NCBI GenBank assembly: GCA_023525975.1
Contig: CM042018.1
Span: 103,966,001-104,030,000, forward strand
Origin: Smallanthus sonchifolius
Taxonomy: Eukaryota; Streptophyta; Magnoliopsida; Asterales; Asteraceae
Direction of reading: 5' to 3'
DNA length: 64,000 nucleotides
Made by a program: the position numbers and the translations under genes. Below, piece after piece: positions 1 through 11,812 of this stretch. Position 1 is the first letter of the stretch; each line of letters starts with the position of its first letter. The notes under the pieces are model-generated. The model saw nothing but the letters and a program-made list of their open reading frames with translations. It did not search any database and had not been told where the DNA came from.

Positions 1-435
1 ATTTGGACAACCGAAAGCCTTAAGTTGAGAGAGGATTTAGAATTAGAAAGGATTGGGTTTGGATTGGGAGAGTATCTAGGACAATATCAACATCAAATCA
101 ATGAAGGACCGGGTGAAACTGAAAATTTAACGGTATGTGAACCTAGTTATTCAATTTTTCAATTTAATATACTATCATTTTAAAAACTTTGAATATTTTG
201 TAACTCATACATTCTATATTACACAGGATAAAATCACATAAATTGAGAGCAAGTTGGATTATTTTCGAGAGGTAAAAAAAAAGTTTGAACTAGAGTTGGC
301 CGAAATATTCTACAGAAATAAAGAGAACCTTGGTGTAATCAGGTTACTGGAGAATTATGAGACGATGTTGGCAGATAAACCCAACTGGTCGGATATTATT
401 GTTGAGAAAGAGTTTTGTGATCATCAAGATATTGT

Positions 436-2230
436 TGCAACTATGAAGATATCCAATGTTTTGAACGAATTGAATGAAACATTCGAAATATCAAATATGA
501 CAGAAAAGGGAAGGTTCGGAGAAGACATTGATATTGAAGATGGATTGATTGGTGAACATACAGAAAGAAGTGAAGTTCAACAAGCAGGAGAAAGAGGTTA
601 TTTTTAATATGTGTGACATAACATGCTTATAATTTAATTATAATTTAAGTATAAATAGATTTAACAGGTGCAAAAGTATGTGAAGGGGAAAAGGAGAAAA
701 AGGATGGGAAAGATATAGGAAGGCTTGAGAATATGCAAGTATCAAGCTTTAGCGTTGGCGTTACTCAGAAAACATATGCAAATAAAGGTATTTATTAGAA
801 GTTGGATATATGCAAATAAAGGTATTTATTAGAAGTTGGAAAACTTATGATTGCGGTAATGTAAATAAAGACATAACATAACATATACATACACATGTGT
901 AATGTCTATGTACACATAACATATACACATGTGAAAAGTCTATGTACACGTGTAAAAATTAACGTATGTTGCACTTTTGTGTAATTTCTATGTACACATA
1001 ACATATACACATGTGTAATGTCATTGTACACATGTGAAAATGTCTATGTACACGTGTAAAAATTAACGTATATTGAACTTTTGTTTAATTGGTTGTGAAG
1101 ATAATCCGGATGAGATGCGTTTAGACGTTCATGAAGAGTTTGAACAAACTGAAACATGCAAAGGTTTTAGATATGTTGTGACATAACATGCTTATATGAA
1201 AACCATATTTCAAAGTTTTTTTATATTTTAACAACGCAACTATGAAGATATCCAATGTTTTGAACGAATTGAATGAAACATTCGAAATATCAAATATGAC
1301 AGAAAAGGGAAGGTTCGGAGAAGACATTGATATTGAAGATGGATTGATTAGTGAATATACAGAAAGAAGTGAAGTTCAACAAGCAGGAGAAACAAGTTAT
1401 TTTTAATATGTGTGACATAACATGCTTATAATTTAATTATAATTTAAGTAGAAATGGATTTAACAGGTGCAAAAGTATGTGAAGGGGAAAAGGAGAAAAA
1501 GGATGGGAAAGATTTAGGAGGGCTTGAGAATATGCAAGCATCAAGCTTTAGCGTTAGCGTTACTCAGAAAACATATGCAAATAAAGGTATTTATTAGAAG
1601 TTGGATATATGCAAATAAAGGTATTTATTAGAAGTTGGAAAACTTATGATTGCGGTAATGTAAATAAAGACATAACATATACATACACATGTGTAATGTC
1701 TATGTACACATAACATATACACATGTGAAAAGTCTATGTACACAAAACATGTGTAATGTCATTGTACACTACACATGTGTAATGTCATTGTACACATGTG
1801 AACTGTCTATGTACACGTGTAAAAATTGACGTATGTTGGAACTTTTGTGTAATTTCTATGTTCACATAACATATACACATGTGTAATGTCATTGTACACA
1901 TGTGAAAATATTTATGTAAACGTGTAAAAATTAACGTATATTGAACTTTTGTTTAATTGGTTGTGAAGATAAACCGAATGAGATGCGTTTAAACGTTCAT
2001 GAAGCGTTTGAACAAACTGAAACATGCAAAGGTTTTAGATATGTTGTGACATAACATGCTTATATGAAAACCATATTTCAAAGTTTTTTTTTATATTTTA
2101 ACAAGTAATGTCTATGTACACATAACATATACACATGTGAAAAGTCTATGTACACTAAACATGTGTAATGTCATTGTACACTACACATGTGTAATGTCAT
2201 TGTACACATGTGAACTGTCTATGTACACAT
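436..2230 (+). repeat. Tandem duplication of about 800-870 bp, with a partial third copy
   Basis: Copy A (436-1235) and copy B (1236 to about 2103) are nearly identical and directly adjacent, offset by 800 bp. Each has an exon-like stretch (NVLNELNETFEISNM), a second exon-like stretch ending in SFSVGVTQK, a palindrome-rich intron and an acidic mini-exon. A partial third copy (about 2105-2230) matches 1696-1815. The near identity implies recent unequal exchange or replication slippage. Confidence 0.9.
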
Positions 2231-2862
2231 GTAAAAATGGTTTTTAGAGTAAATAGAGACACATAACATGTACATACACATGTGTCATGGGTATGTACAC
2301 ATGGGTAAAAAGTAACATATTTTGAACTTTTGTTTAATAGGTTGTGAAGAGAAACAGAATGAGATTGTTTCAGACGTTTATCAAGCGCATAAACAAACAG
2401 AAATAAACAAAGGTATGAACAGAAATTTAAATCAATACGAGTTTTAGTCTAGGATTCACTAATGAATCAGAAAAGAGAAAATGAAAAGTTATTAATATCT
2501 ATGTACACAAGGGGAATATATCTTATAATCGCTTTAAACAGGTGTAAAGATGGATGCAGTTAGTAACGAAATGAAAGACAGGTTTAGACCAAGCTTTAGC
2601 CTCGGGGTTTCTCAGCTACCAAAAACACAAGAATGTATGAAAAAACATAGCATTCACATACACATGTGTTAAAAGGTCGCTACATATTTGTAAAGAAATT
2701 GTACACAGGCATAGGTGTAAAAACCAGGTGTAAAAAGTATTAAAAATAATAGACCCTTAATTTATACATTAAACATAACATCTATAACCGTGTAATGAAT
2801 ATCTACCCATGTGTAAAGTCATTTTTCACATGTGTTATAAAACTGAATTGTTAAGTATTATT

Positions 2863-3140
2863 TATCCTATGTGCTAAGTTAAATTAAATTATTTATTTTT
2901 AATTTTTGTCTACTAGGTGTGGAAGATGAAGAGTATGAGATGTCTGAAACAGGCAAAGGTATGAAAAAAACTTTAAAAAATGTAAAATTTAAAATACAGT
3001 ATCCTATGTGCTAAGTTCAATTAAATTATTTGTTTTTAATTTTTGGTTACTAGGTGTGGAAGAGGAAGAGTATGAGATGCCTGTTGACGTTGATCATGAA
3101 TCAGTTAACCAAGATCTAGAAGCAGGAAAAGGTATGAAAA
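2863..3140 (+). repeat. Tandem mini-exon duplication (137-bp offset)
   Basis: The segment at 2863-2999 (intron end, acceptor and acidic mini-exon starting VEDEEYEM) is repeated at 3000-3140 (VEEEEYEMPVD). Both copies keep the acceptor TACTAG and the donor GGTATGAAAAAAAC, so both could be spliced as exons. Confidence 0.85.
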
Positions 3141-3514
3141 AAACTTTAAAAAATGTAAAATTTCAAATACAGTATTCAAATATAAAAAATAAGCATATAT
3201 GTTCATGTAAATATAAACTTATCATCTGATTCATGATCTATTATAGATAACTTAATTGAAGAAATGGAATTGAAAACTTCAAGTGAAAGCATAAATTGCC
3301 AAAGGTTAACCGGAAGAAGCAAAGTTGCATCAGAAGCTTTAAGGTCACCTTATTTGGTAAGAGAGGTTGATATAACCAAATCAATGACAAAAAAAGATGA
3401 ATGGGTATGGAAATTCATATGGACTGACCCAAAAAAGTAAGTGTGTAGGATAAATAAAAACTTGTTACACAAAAATAATTTCCAAAATATGTCCAAACTA
3501 AAATTGTTTACAAA

Positions 3515-4106
3515 CAGGATTGATAAATGTGACCAGAAGGATGAAAAAGTAGGAAATGAAGAAAAGAGTAAAGACCACAAAATTATTGAGTATGTATTCT
3601 ATTAACAAGTTTAGATTAAAATTACATGTGTAAGTATGAATTACACATGTGAAAACTTTACTTACACATGTGGAAAACTTGTTTACAAAAATTGATTTTA
3701 GTTTATTTTGTGTACAAACAGGATTAATGAATCTGGGAAAAAAAAATATCCAGATTATATGTGTATTGACAGTAAGGTGGATGCAAAACAAAAGAAGCAA
3801 CAGAAGAATAAAGGGCCCGAAATTATTCAGTATGTATTTTTCCCTAATCTAAAGTTTCAGATTTGTTATTTGTATTAACAAGTTTATATCACACTTACAA
3901 GTGTAAGTATGAATTACACATGTGAAATCTTTACTTACACATGTGGAAACCCTGTTTACAAAAACTGACTTGACTTTTATTGTGTACAAACAGAATTGAG
4001 GAATCTGCCAATAAAATGTTTCCAGATTATATGATGATTAACAGAAAGATGGGTGAAAAACAAAAAAAGGAAGAAAATAACAAAGGACCAGAAATTTTTA
4101 AGTATG
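3515..4106 (+). repeat. Three related tandem exons in the Ulp1-like gene
   Basis: Three lysine-rich exon copies begin near 3519, 3720 and 3993. Each follows an acceptor of the form ACAAACAG and ends near the donor AGTATGTATT after a PEI(I/F)-like sequence. The introns between them contain the ACACATGTG motif. This adds to the other exon duplications in the gene. Confidence 0.8.
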
Positions 4107-4658
4107 TATTTTTCCCTAATTTTATATACCAAATTTCTTATTTGTAATAGCCGAAGTGTAGTTTATACTTAAATATCTATACAAACATTTCTGTACAGAG
4201 ATGCAGTTTTTGAATCTGAATGTGTGATCGGAACTGAGAAATTTATTTTCCAAAGTCTGCTACCTGGAAGAGAACTGTACACTGGAGTAATTAATTGTTG
4301 GGCGGCTGTACTAAATTCTGAAGAAAAAAAAAGGAGTCCAAAATCACCGCGTAGGCTTTTCTGTGACACAAATGTGATTGTAAGTAGTCATCAAAAACTT
4401 TTAGACTTTAGAATACATTTTTTAGATATGGTTTAAAAACTAACAAATTAGCCGATTCAACTTTAAAAATTACAGGTGAAATGGATGCTAACAAACCCAG
4501 GGAAAAACAAGGCAGAACGCTTATCAGAGTTGAAAAAACAGATAGTAAGGCTAGTCGGCAGGAATGAAAAATTACTAGATCTTAGAACATATGAGCTTAT
4601 ATTCTTCTCGATTCTTGATAAAAGACACTTTTACCTGATTGTGTTTTATTTGAAAAAT

Positions 4659-4769
4659 CCAGGTATTTCTATCATTTAAACATTCTTATATGCATGTGTA
4701 ATACTCATCTACACATGATAATTCCTTGCTTTTATTTCTAATATTTAAATGCCAGGTATTTCTATCATT
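4659..4769 (+). repeat. 18-bp direct repeat flanking an intron
   Basis: CCAGGTATTTCTATCATT occurs at 4659-4676 and again at 4752-4769, and each copy contains AGGT. Splicing from the first GT to the second AG removes a 93-bp intron and keeps one copy of the repeat, giving KNPGISIIDN in the catalytic domain. Confidence 0.85.
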
Positions 4770-5460
4770 GACAACATGCATGAAGAGGAGAGCCCGGTAG
4801 AGATGAAAGATGATCAATACTATTTCAAAAAGGATACCCCGTTCAAAGTGATATGAAAAGAAAAACTATAAAAAACTAAAACAATTCAAAAAAAAAAATA
4901 TTGAATGTAAATATAGTATTAACACTTTAATTGGTTTTAGAAAAAAAATCTTTGAGGATTATTTGGAAGACGTACTTCATCCAAAGCTTGGTGAGATTAT
5001 AAATCAAATGCCTTTAAAACTCAAACTCCCTTAGGCAACAAAAAAGAATACAACAGACTGCGGTATTTTCGTTATGCGCCATATGGAGATGTTTATGGGT
5101 AGAGGAGCAGGGAGCTTTGATTGCGGTTTCAGCAAAATTGCAACGAAAAAGAACGCGCAGATCAAAAATTTAAGAAAAAAGTACCTGGCTAGGATTCTAC
5201 TATCGGATGAAAACAAATTAAAAGACATGCTTGTACAAAAAGCTTTTGGCGTTGATCAGGAAAACAAAATAGTCTGCTAATTTGATGTTTGTAGTTTTTG
5301 GCATTGTTGTTTGGAAGTAGTGTAGGATTCACTATAGTTGTTTTCTATCATGGTAGGTGTGTGCTTTTTGAAAACTTGACAATGCTTTTTGGTGTTATCT
5401 TTTTTTGAATTGTGGCTTGGGTGTAAGAAAACTTTGACAATTCTTTTTTAAGATTTAAAT

Positions 5461-6655
5461 ATGCCCTATATGGTGTGACTTTTAATGATGTCTATTACAC
5501 ATTTGAAAAAAGATACATGTAACACTTATCAATAGTGTTTAAACACTTTTTACCATGAAAAAAGAACTTTTTTGTGAAAAAAGAACTTTTTTAACAAAAA
5601 ATTACAGTGTATAAAAAAATAAAAATGATTTAAAAAACAAGTTTGGGACAAAATCAATTTCACATGTGTAAAGATAAATTATACATGTGTAAATATAATT
5701 TACACATGTATAAAAGGGATTTACATGTGTGTAAAATTGAATTACTTGTGTAACGTATGTAATGGTCTGTAAATGGTTTTTTTAGACATGCGTGCAACTT
5801 TTTACATAGTGTTTTTTTTTTACTTTCACCTAAACTTTTTACTCAATTATACATGTAAAAAGATATTTTACATATGCCCTATATGGTGTGACTTTTAATG
5901 ATGTCTATTACACATTTGAAAAAAGATACATGTAACACTTATCAATAGTGTTTAAACACTTTTTACAGTGAAAAAAGAACTTTTTTGACAAAAAAATACA
6001 GTGTATAAAAAAATAAAAATGATTTAAAAAACAAGTTTGGGACAAAATCAATTTCACATGTGTAAAGATAAATTATACATGTGTAAATATAATTTACACA
6101 TGTATAAAAGGGATTTACATGTGTGTAAAATTGAATTACTTGTGTAACGTATGTAATGGTCTGTAAATAGTTTTTTTAGACATGCGTGCAACTTTTTACA
6201 TAGTGTTTTTTTTTACCTTCACCTAAACTTTCTACTCAAGTATATATGTAAAAAGATATTTTACATATGCCTTATATGGTGTGACTTTTAATGATGTCTA
6301 TTACACATTTGAAAAAAGATACATGTAACACTTATCAATAGTGTTTAAACACTTTTTACAGTGAAAAAAGAACTACTTTGACAAAAAATTACAGTATAAA
6401 AAAATAAAAATGATTTAAAAAACAAGTTTGGGACAAAATCAATTACACAGATGTAAAGATAAATTACTCATGTGTAAATATAATTTACACATGTATAAAA
6501 GGCATTTACATGTGTGTAAATTTGAATTACTTGTGTAACGTATGTAATGGTCATTAAATGGTTTTTTTAGACATGCGTGCAACTTTTTACATAGTGTTTT
6601 TTTTTTTACCTTCACCTAAACTTTCTACTCAAGTATACATGTAAAAAGATATTTT
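5461..6655. repeat. Three tandem repeats of about 390-413 bp between the two element genes
   Basis: Units start at 5461, 5874 and 6267, each with ATGCC(C/T)TATATGGTGTGAC. They have the same internal order: GTTTAAACACTTTTTAC, poly-A tracts, several ACACATGTGTAA motifs, then TTTTTTTTAC. The array lies between the 3' ends of the Ulp1-like and transposase genes. Small indels distinguish the units. Nothing coding is seen in 5281-7075. Confidence 0.9.
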
Positions 6656-7075
6656 AACTGTTGTAAGTGTTAAATTATACATGTGTATAGTTAAATAAAT
6701 TCACATGTAAAATGTGTAAAGTTGAATGACATATGTATAAAGTTGAATGACACATGTGTACAGATACAATACACCTCTACACATTAACAGCTGATAAACT
6801 ATTTTCATTAATAACATTAGATTGTTCCAATATACAATTAACAAAAGATGGTTGTTCATCTCCACATAATCTGTAGAATAGATAACAACAAAAAAATAAA
6901 ACGAAGATGAACAACCATTTTAAGGCGGAGATACCTAAATAAACCAACATAAGAAATACAAATTAAACATACTACCATCCGGATATGGTTGATCATCTTT
7001 CTTATCAAAGCCTGGGATACCTAAACCCTACCAAAAGATAGCACACAATGATCAACCATTTAATGAGTAAAAGTC

Positions 7076-10000
7076 TTAGGGACTCTCAACATCCTCGTTC
7101 AGAGGACAATTGCGAGAGTCATGATCACCGATTCCCAAACATTTTCGACATTTCCTTCCTGGTTTCTTCCTTGTAACAGACGCCCTCTCACCCGGACCAA
7201 TAAAACGACGCCTTTTAGTACCAGATCCTTTGTTTTTTATTCCTCTAGGAGCAGTAAATGGAACATCAGAGTGATTAACATCACCAACCAGCTCACGTAT
7301 CACAGCAGATTTAGAGTTAGAACAACCTTCAACAGGGTAATTTTCAAAAAACTTCAACCTTCATCTCCCTAATCTGTTGAGCAAATGAAACAAGTCGATC
7401 AGGATGACCCCTTAACCGATCCATGCATTGAGTAACTAAATCCAGTACATCATTCCTCTTCGCTGACATATCACTATTGTCTGAAGTATACATGTTCGCA
7501 AGGCCATACACGGTCTTCGGTAAAGCACCTTTTATCCAACGACGACTCACATATTCATCAGGGATTTCCTCCACTTTCTTATACCTAAAGACACAAAACA
7601 CGTGGCGACAAAGATACCCCAAACGAGTGAAACCCATACATGAACAAGAAAACAAGTTCTTAGACATATCAACCTCGACCTGCAACGAAAATAATGAATA
7701 ACATTAATTCTTGAATTCCATCAGTTAGTTTTTTAAGGTGTGAAAGTCCATCATACACATGTGTAAAAATTGAGACAAAAAATATAGGATATAGAACAAA
7801 TAGTTGAGTATATTTTTATACCTTAAATGCATTAATAATAACAGGATTTTTGTCAGCGTGGTGAACAGTAAAAACATCAACCCCATTCACATCCTCATAA
7901 TTGGTTATGAAAGATGAGAATAAACCCTTCACAATTTCCTTTTGAACCTCTACAAATATTTCTCGAGTATAGAGCTCTGAAACATGTTTTTCTATTGCTA
8001 GATGTGTGCGAATAGATGTTGTCGTTGAACTAGATTTATGCTCAATAACCCTTTGATTGTAACGCTGCCCATCTATGGTTGTGTCAAAGCATAACAAGAA
8101 CTGAACAAGAGTATTCCCACCACTGGAATTCACTTTAAATGCAGAATTTGAACTCTCACATCTTGAAGTTGTCTTCATCAGACAACACATCTGAATGTGC
8201 CTGAAATAAGCAGGAACCCAATGATCTCTAATAGCATACATATCTCTCAGCCAAACATGATTTTTCAACTTAAAGTGTTGTATGAGATCATACCATCGTC
8301 TTTCAAACGTAGATGGGGATAGGAAAACATTCCACACCAACTTATGCAAGCTTGCCCTGAAGTTGGAATTTTGCAAAAAGTCACCTGAAAACTACATATC
8401 ATAGCACCAAAAAGATAAATTTCAAATGTTAGAAAGAAATGAAAGAGGATTAACATGGGTATTTGAATAATACACATATGTATTTTCATATTACACATGT
8501 GTATATTAATATTACACATGCGTATATGAATATTAGAGTTGTGTATATGAATATTACACATGTGTACGGGTGGTTTACCCATTTGTTTTTTGAATTTGTA
8601 CACAAGCTTATTGGATGCTTTTTAGTTTAATACAAATAACTTGTATATACAAATTCATAACCAAATAGTAAAAAAGACAAGAAATGTTATACCTTCGAAG
8701 GAAGTTTCTTCATGATGTGCCACATGCACAAACGATGTGTGGATTCATGGAAAACACCTTCAACAGCTTGCCTCATAGAGGGGTCTTGATCAGTTAGTAC
8801 AAGGCTCGGTTTCTTAGGGTGAGCTTTAACGAAACACTCAAGTAACCATTTGTATGATTCAACAGTTTCGCTTGATAGCAAACCCGCACCGAATGTAACA
8901 CATTTTTTGTGATGGTCAATTCCAGTAAAAGGGATAAAAATCATGTCATACGTAAAACATAGTAATAAATTTAAAAGGCCAATAAGTATACATAGTAATT
9001 AAATTACAAGAAATTAAAAGTACTCACTTGTTTGTATGATAAGTCGCATCAAAAGCTATAACGTCCCCAAAAGCTTTGTAATTTTCTTTGGCAACATCAT
9101 CTGCCCAAAACGCAGATCGTAGCTCACCAGCTACCACAGAATACACAAATGAAAAGTTGTGTAAATTAACACTACGGGCTTCCATCTTTTCAACAAACAT
9201 CTGAGCGTCTCACTCACCAATGAACATACGAATGTCACGACTAAAATTAGTATAATCAGTTTGTGTGCCTCGCATATTATGTGGACCTCCTTTCAAACCA
9301 GACTGCAGTTGATGAGAAGCACGCGCACCAATCTTGTTCAAACTCATTCTATGGATAAATTGTTAATCAGAAAAAGATAATTGCCTTCTATTACGGGTCA
9401 AATCAGCATTCTCAGCAGAAACAAGTTCATGGTTATGACTTTCTAAAAACTCATACACAACAAAACTTGAACACCCCGTAACAGCTTTGAGTTTTAAACG
9501 AGCTTTGCAATCAGACACCTTAAAGGTGCGCGCGCGAACAGACTCCAATTTGCACATACCCTGTGTGTCAAAATTCTGATCCTTCGGTTTCCCTGCTTTG
9601 GCACACAATAGATATCTATGTGTAATAGTGCCATTCCATTTCTTCATAGGGCCTATTCTAATTGAAAACCCAGACTTTTCAGCGTAAGAAAAGTAAAAGT
9701 TATAAGCATCAAACCAATTAGCAAAAACCATTCCAACAACAGGTTTATCCGCAGTAGTTACGTTAGGTGTCCAATATCTTGTCCCATCTGGAGATTCAAA
9801 CACAAAGCTTCGACTAGAACCTAATTTGTAAATGAAAAATGAAAAGTTAAAAAAGGGTTAAATAATATTGGTTTAAATAAAACATCTTTTTAAAAACAAC
9901 TATGACATACTTAAATCACACATCTGTTTCTTATCAAAAATATGATATACAAATGTGTTTTTATAGAAATTATATTCTTCACTATAAAAACGCAAAGACA

Positions 10001-10610
10001 GAACATATATAAATAAATACAAAATGTGTAAACATTCTTTTTACACTTGTGTAAAACTAATTAAAATGCATAAGAAATTATATTTCATGACTATAAAAAC
10101 ACAAAACACAGAACCTTTAGGCTAGGAAAACATTTAGACATTTGTGGTATGAATCTAAAAAACTATTAAGTTAAAAAAACGTATGAATCTAAAAAAAACT
10201 ATTAAGAAAATCTGTCTACATCATAATGGGTTTACTAAATTGCTTACACCTGTGTGAAACATAATAAACCAAAAAAAATACCTAGGAAGTATATACCAGG
10301 AACAAAAGTATAGCTGTATAATACCAATAGCATATATCACAAACATTTGATTTAACATTTGAGTCCAAAATTGAAACAATAATCTAAGAAAAAAATTGAA
10401 TAAAATAAAAAAAGATAAAAACGATACAAAATTACCTTGTTGATCTTCCCCACAGAAACGATTACTAGCATCGATAAGATTCATGCGAACAAATTGCTCA
10501 GAAAGTATAGAACTTGAACCACAATGAAACCCAGCAGAAGGAGGATCGTCATCACCGGTAATGTTCTCGTACATAGGAGCCTTACCCTTATCCTTTGTTA
10601 GGTTTAACAT
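7076..10610 (-). pseudogene. FAR1/FRS-type Mutator-like transposase, disrupted
   Basis: Five exons can be read on the minus strand: 10610-10436 (N-terminus), 9820-9028 (FAR1 DNA-binding domain with SHNHE, then the start of the DDE domain with FDATYH), 8950-8693 (MULE domain, LTDQDPSM and CMWHIMKK), 8391-7822, and 7679-7076 (SWIM zinc finger CSCMGFTRLGYLCRHVF, then zinc knuckle CRKCLGIGDHDSRNC). All domains of a FAR1-related transposase are present in order. It is dead. There is TAA at 9363-9365, TGA at 9210-9212, an ACG instead of AG at the exon 3 acceptor (8953-8951), and a one-base frameshift at an A6 run (7346-7351). It probably supplied transposition for the element that also carries the Ulp1-like gene. 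A domesticated FRS regulator is the alternative, but the breaks argue against that. Confidence 0.9.
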
Positions 10611-11030
10611 GGTGAAGATCTGAAAAATAACTATCTCTGTAAAGAGATTTATAAAGGGAACTAAACACAATTTGAAGGGAAATAAACACATTTTGGAGGG
10701 AAATAAATCTGATTATGATGAAAATGGTACAAGGATTCGGTAAAGTAGATGCAAATGGTACAAGAAATCGGTGAAGAAGGTGGCGATTAGATTTTGATGT
10801 TAAGGGTTTGGCTCTCTTGGAAACAGGTATGAAGAAAAGGGTTTTTACTTTTGGAAACAGATGTCTGACAACCCAGTTCTCTAAATCTGGTATGATGAAT
10901 TGGATTGTGGAAGTTACTAATCTACCCTTGATGCTATTAATATATACTTTAAAAGAGAAAAATGAATGAATGACTATGGTAGGGTTTAAGGGTTTACACA
11001 ATAAAACAGGGTTTTCATTTGATACGTCCC

Positions 11031-11050
11031 CTATATATATATATATATAT
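11031..11050. repeat. (TA)n microsatellite
   Basis: A short run of alternating TA lies about 400 bp upstream of the transposase start, near the expected right end of the Mutator-like element. I did not find a convincing terminal inverted repeat because the partner end is off the window. Confidence 0.8.
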
Positions 11051-11224
11051 TTAAGATAAAATATGAAACTACTTTACTTTATAGTGTGGAATGACAACAT
11101 CAACAAAATAAGAAACTTGTAATAAATAAAATATGAAAGAATAAATAGTAAATGAATAGTAAATGATAATTTGGTTAACAAAATAAAACCTTTAAAATCT
11201 AGTCCAACAAAACCGAATGGGTTT

Positions 11225-11382
11225 AAATGGACTAAACGACAACGTGGTTTTAGCCCACTTGGTAAATGCATATTCCTTTTACAGGAAAGGTTCCGGGTTC
11301 AAACCTGGACAATTAAGTAATTTATAATTATTGGTATAAATTAAAGTAGGAGTAAAATCTGTGTTAAAAAAATGGACTAAAC
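11225..11382 (+). mobile_element. tRNA-derived SINE with 13-bp target-site duplication
   Basis: The body is 11238-11369 (132 bp). The Pol III A-box-like sequence TAGCCCACTTGG is at 11251-11262 and the B box GGTTCAAACC at 11296-11305, at tRNA-like spacing. The body ends in an A-run and is flanked by perfect direct repeats AAATGGACTAAAC (11225-11237 and 11370-11382). The intact duplication suggests a fairly recent insertion. A tRNA gene is excluded because no acceptor stem forms. Confidence 0.88.
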
Positions 11383-11779
11383 CATGGTTTTTAAAAATGG
11401 TGGTAGTAAAGGTAGAGGTGATGGAACCCTTTCAACCCCTAAGTACCCTAAGAATTACCCAATCAAAACGCGTCATGTAATGTCACGTCATTTGAACCCT
11501 AAACTAACCTAATGAGTTGCGGCGGTGTTCCCCTATACCCACCTTCACTAACCCGGCTTTTCAACGAAACAACCACGGCTTCACGAACTTGGCGCCCTTG
11601 TGGCGGTGTTGCCTTATTACTCGCCACTACCCATGCCCCAACCCGTTGTCCACCCCTTCCACCCTAATACTAAATAAACTAATTTGAATTTTATTTGTTC
11701 GAAACTAAAATGAGTAAAATATAACATAGATGAATATGAAATCTTTAAGGAATCGACAGTCCTGTTAAGTGTATTATAA
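11383..11779. other. Intergenic, nothing recognised
   Basis: This is mixed-composition DNA with a CG-containing stretch (11460-11650). I see no convincing open frame, RNA gene or repeat boundary. Confidence 0.5.
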
Positions 11780-11812
11780 CTAGGTAATAAACCCGCGCGC
11801 GTTGCGACGCGC
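11780..11812 (-). mobile_element. Helitron 3' terminus (minus orientation)
   Basis: Read on the minus strand, the terminus is a GCGCGT/ACGCGC hairpin with a 4-base loop (11812-11797), about 13 bases of spacer, then terminal CTAG (11783-11780) abutting host T. This matches the Helitron rule of a 3' hairpin followed by CTRR inserted between A and T. The element body would extend rightward. I could not place its 5' TC end. Confidence 0.65.

Larger units (their letters stand above)
1..5280 (+). pseudogene. Ulp1-like (C48) cysteine protease gene of a Mutator-like element, 5' end off the window, disrupted
   Basis: The 3' part reads as the C-terminal half of a Ulp1/SUMO-protease-like domain. A catalytic-His segment (RHFYLIVFYL, about 4620-4655) is followed by the Asp segment SIIDN (about 4760) and the Cys segment TDCGIFVMRHME (about 5056-5090). 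Upstream exons encode acidic and coiled-coil sequence (1-132, 229-607) and repeated mini-exons. The frame is broken by TAA at 239-241 and by TAG at 5032-5034, just before the Cys motif, where the family usually has Trp. Ulp1-like genes carried by plant Mutator-like elements are known (Kaonashi in Arabidopsis, CUMULE in melon). The FAR1-type transposase gene at 7076-10610 lies tail to tail with it, which fits that arrangement. The start is off the left edge. The exon structure is inferred by eye from splice sites. It is probably non-functional. Confidence 0.8.
890..8570. repeat. Dispersed ACACATGTGT palindrome family
   Basis: Dozens of perfect or near copies of the self-complementary word (T)ACACATGTGT(A) lie in the introns of the Ulp1-like gene, in the 3' spacer (5650-6740) and in transposase introns (a cluster at about 8470-8565). 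Exons largely lack it. Elsewhere in the window the word is rare. The core contains CACATG/CATGTG E-box-like sequence. Function is unknown. Confidence 0.85.

Noticed and set aside
890..2700. CRISPR array
   Set aside because: The repeats are short palindromes at irregular spacing inside plant introns, with no uniform spacers or cas genes.
8265..8603. Histidine/methionine-rich small protein
   Set aside because: The frame covers transposase intron DNA made of the repeated ACACATGTGT motif.
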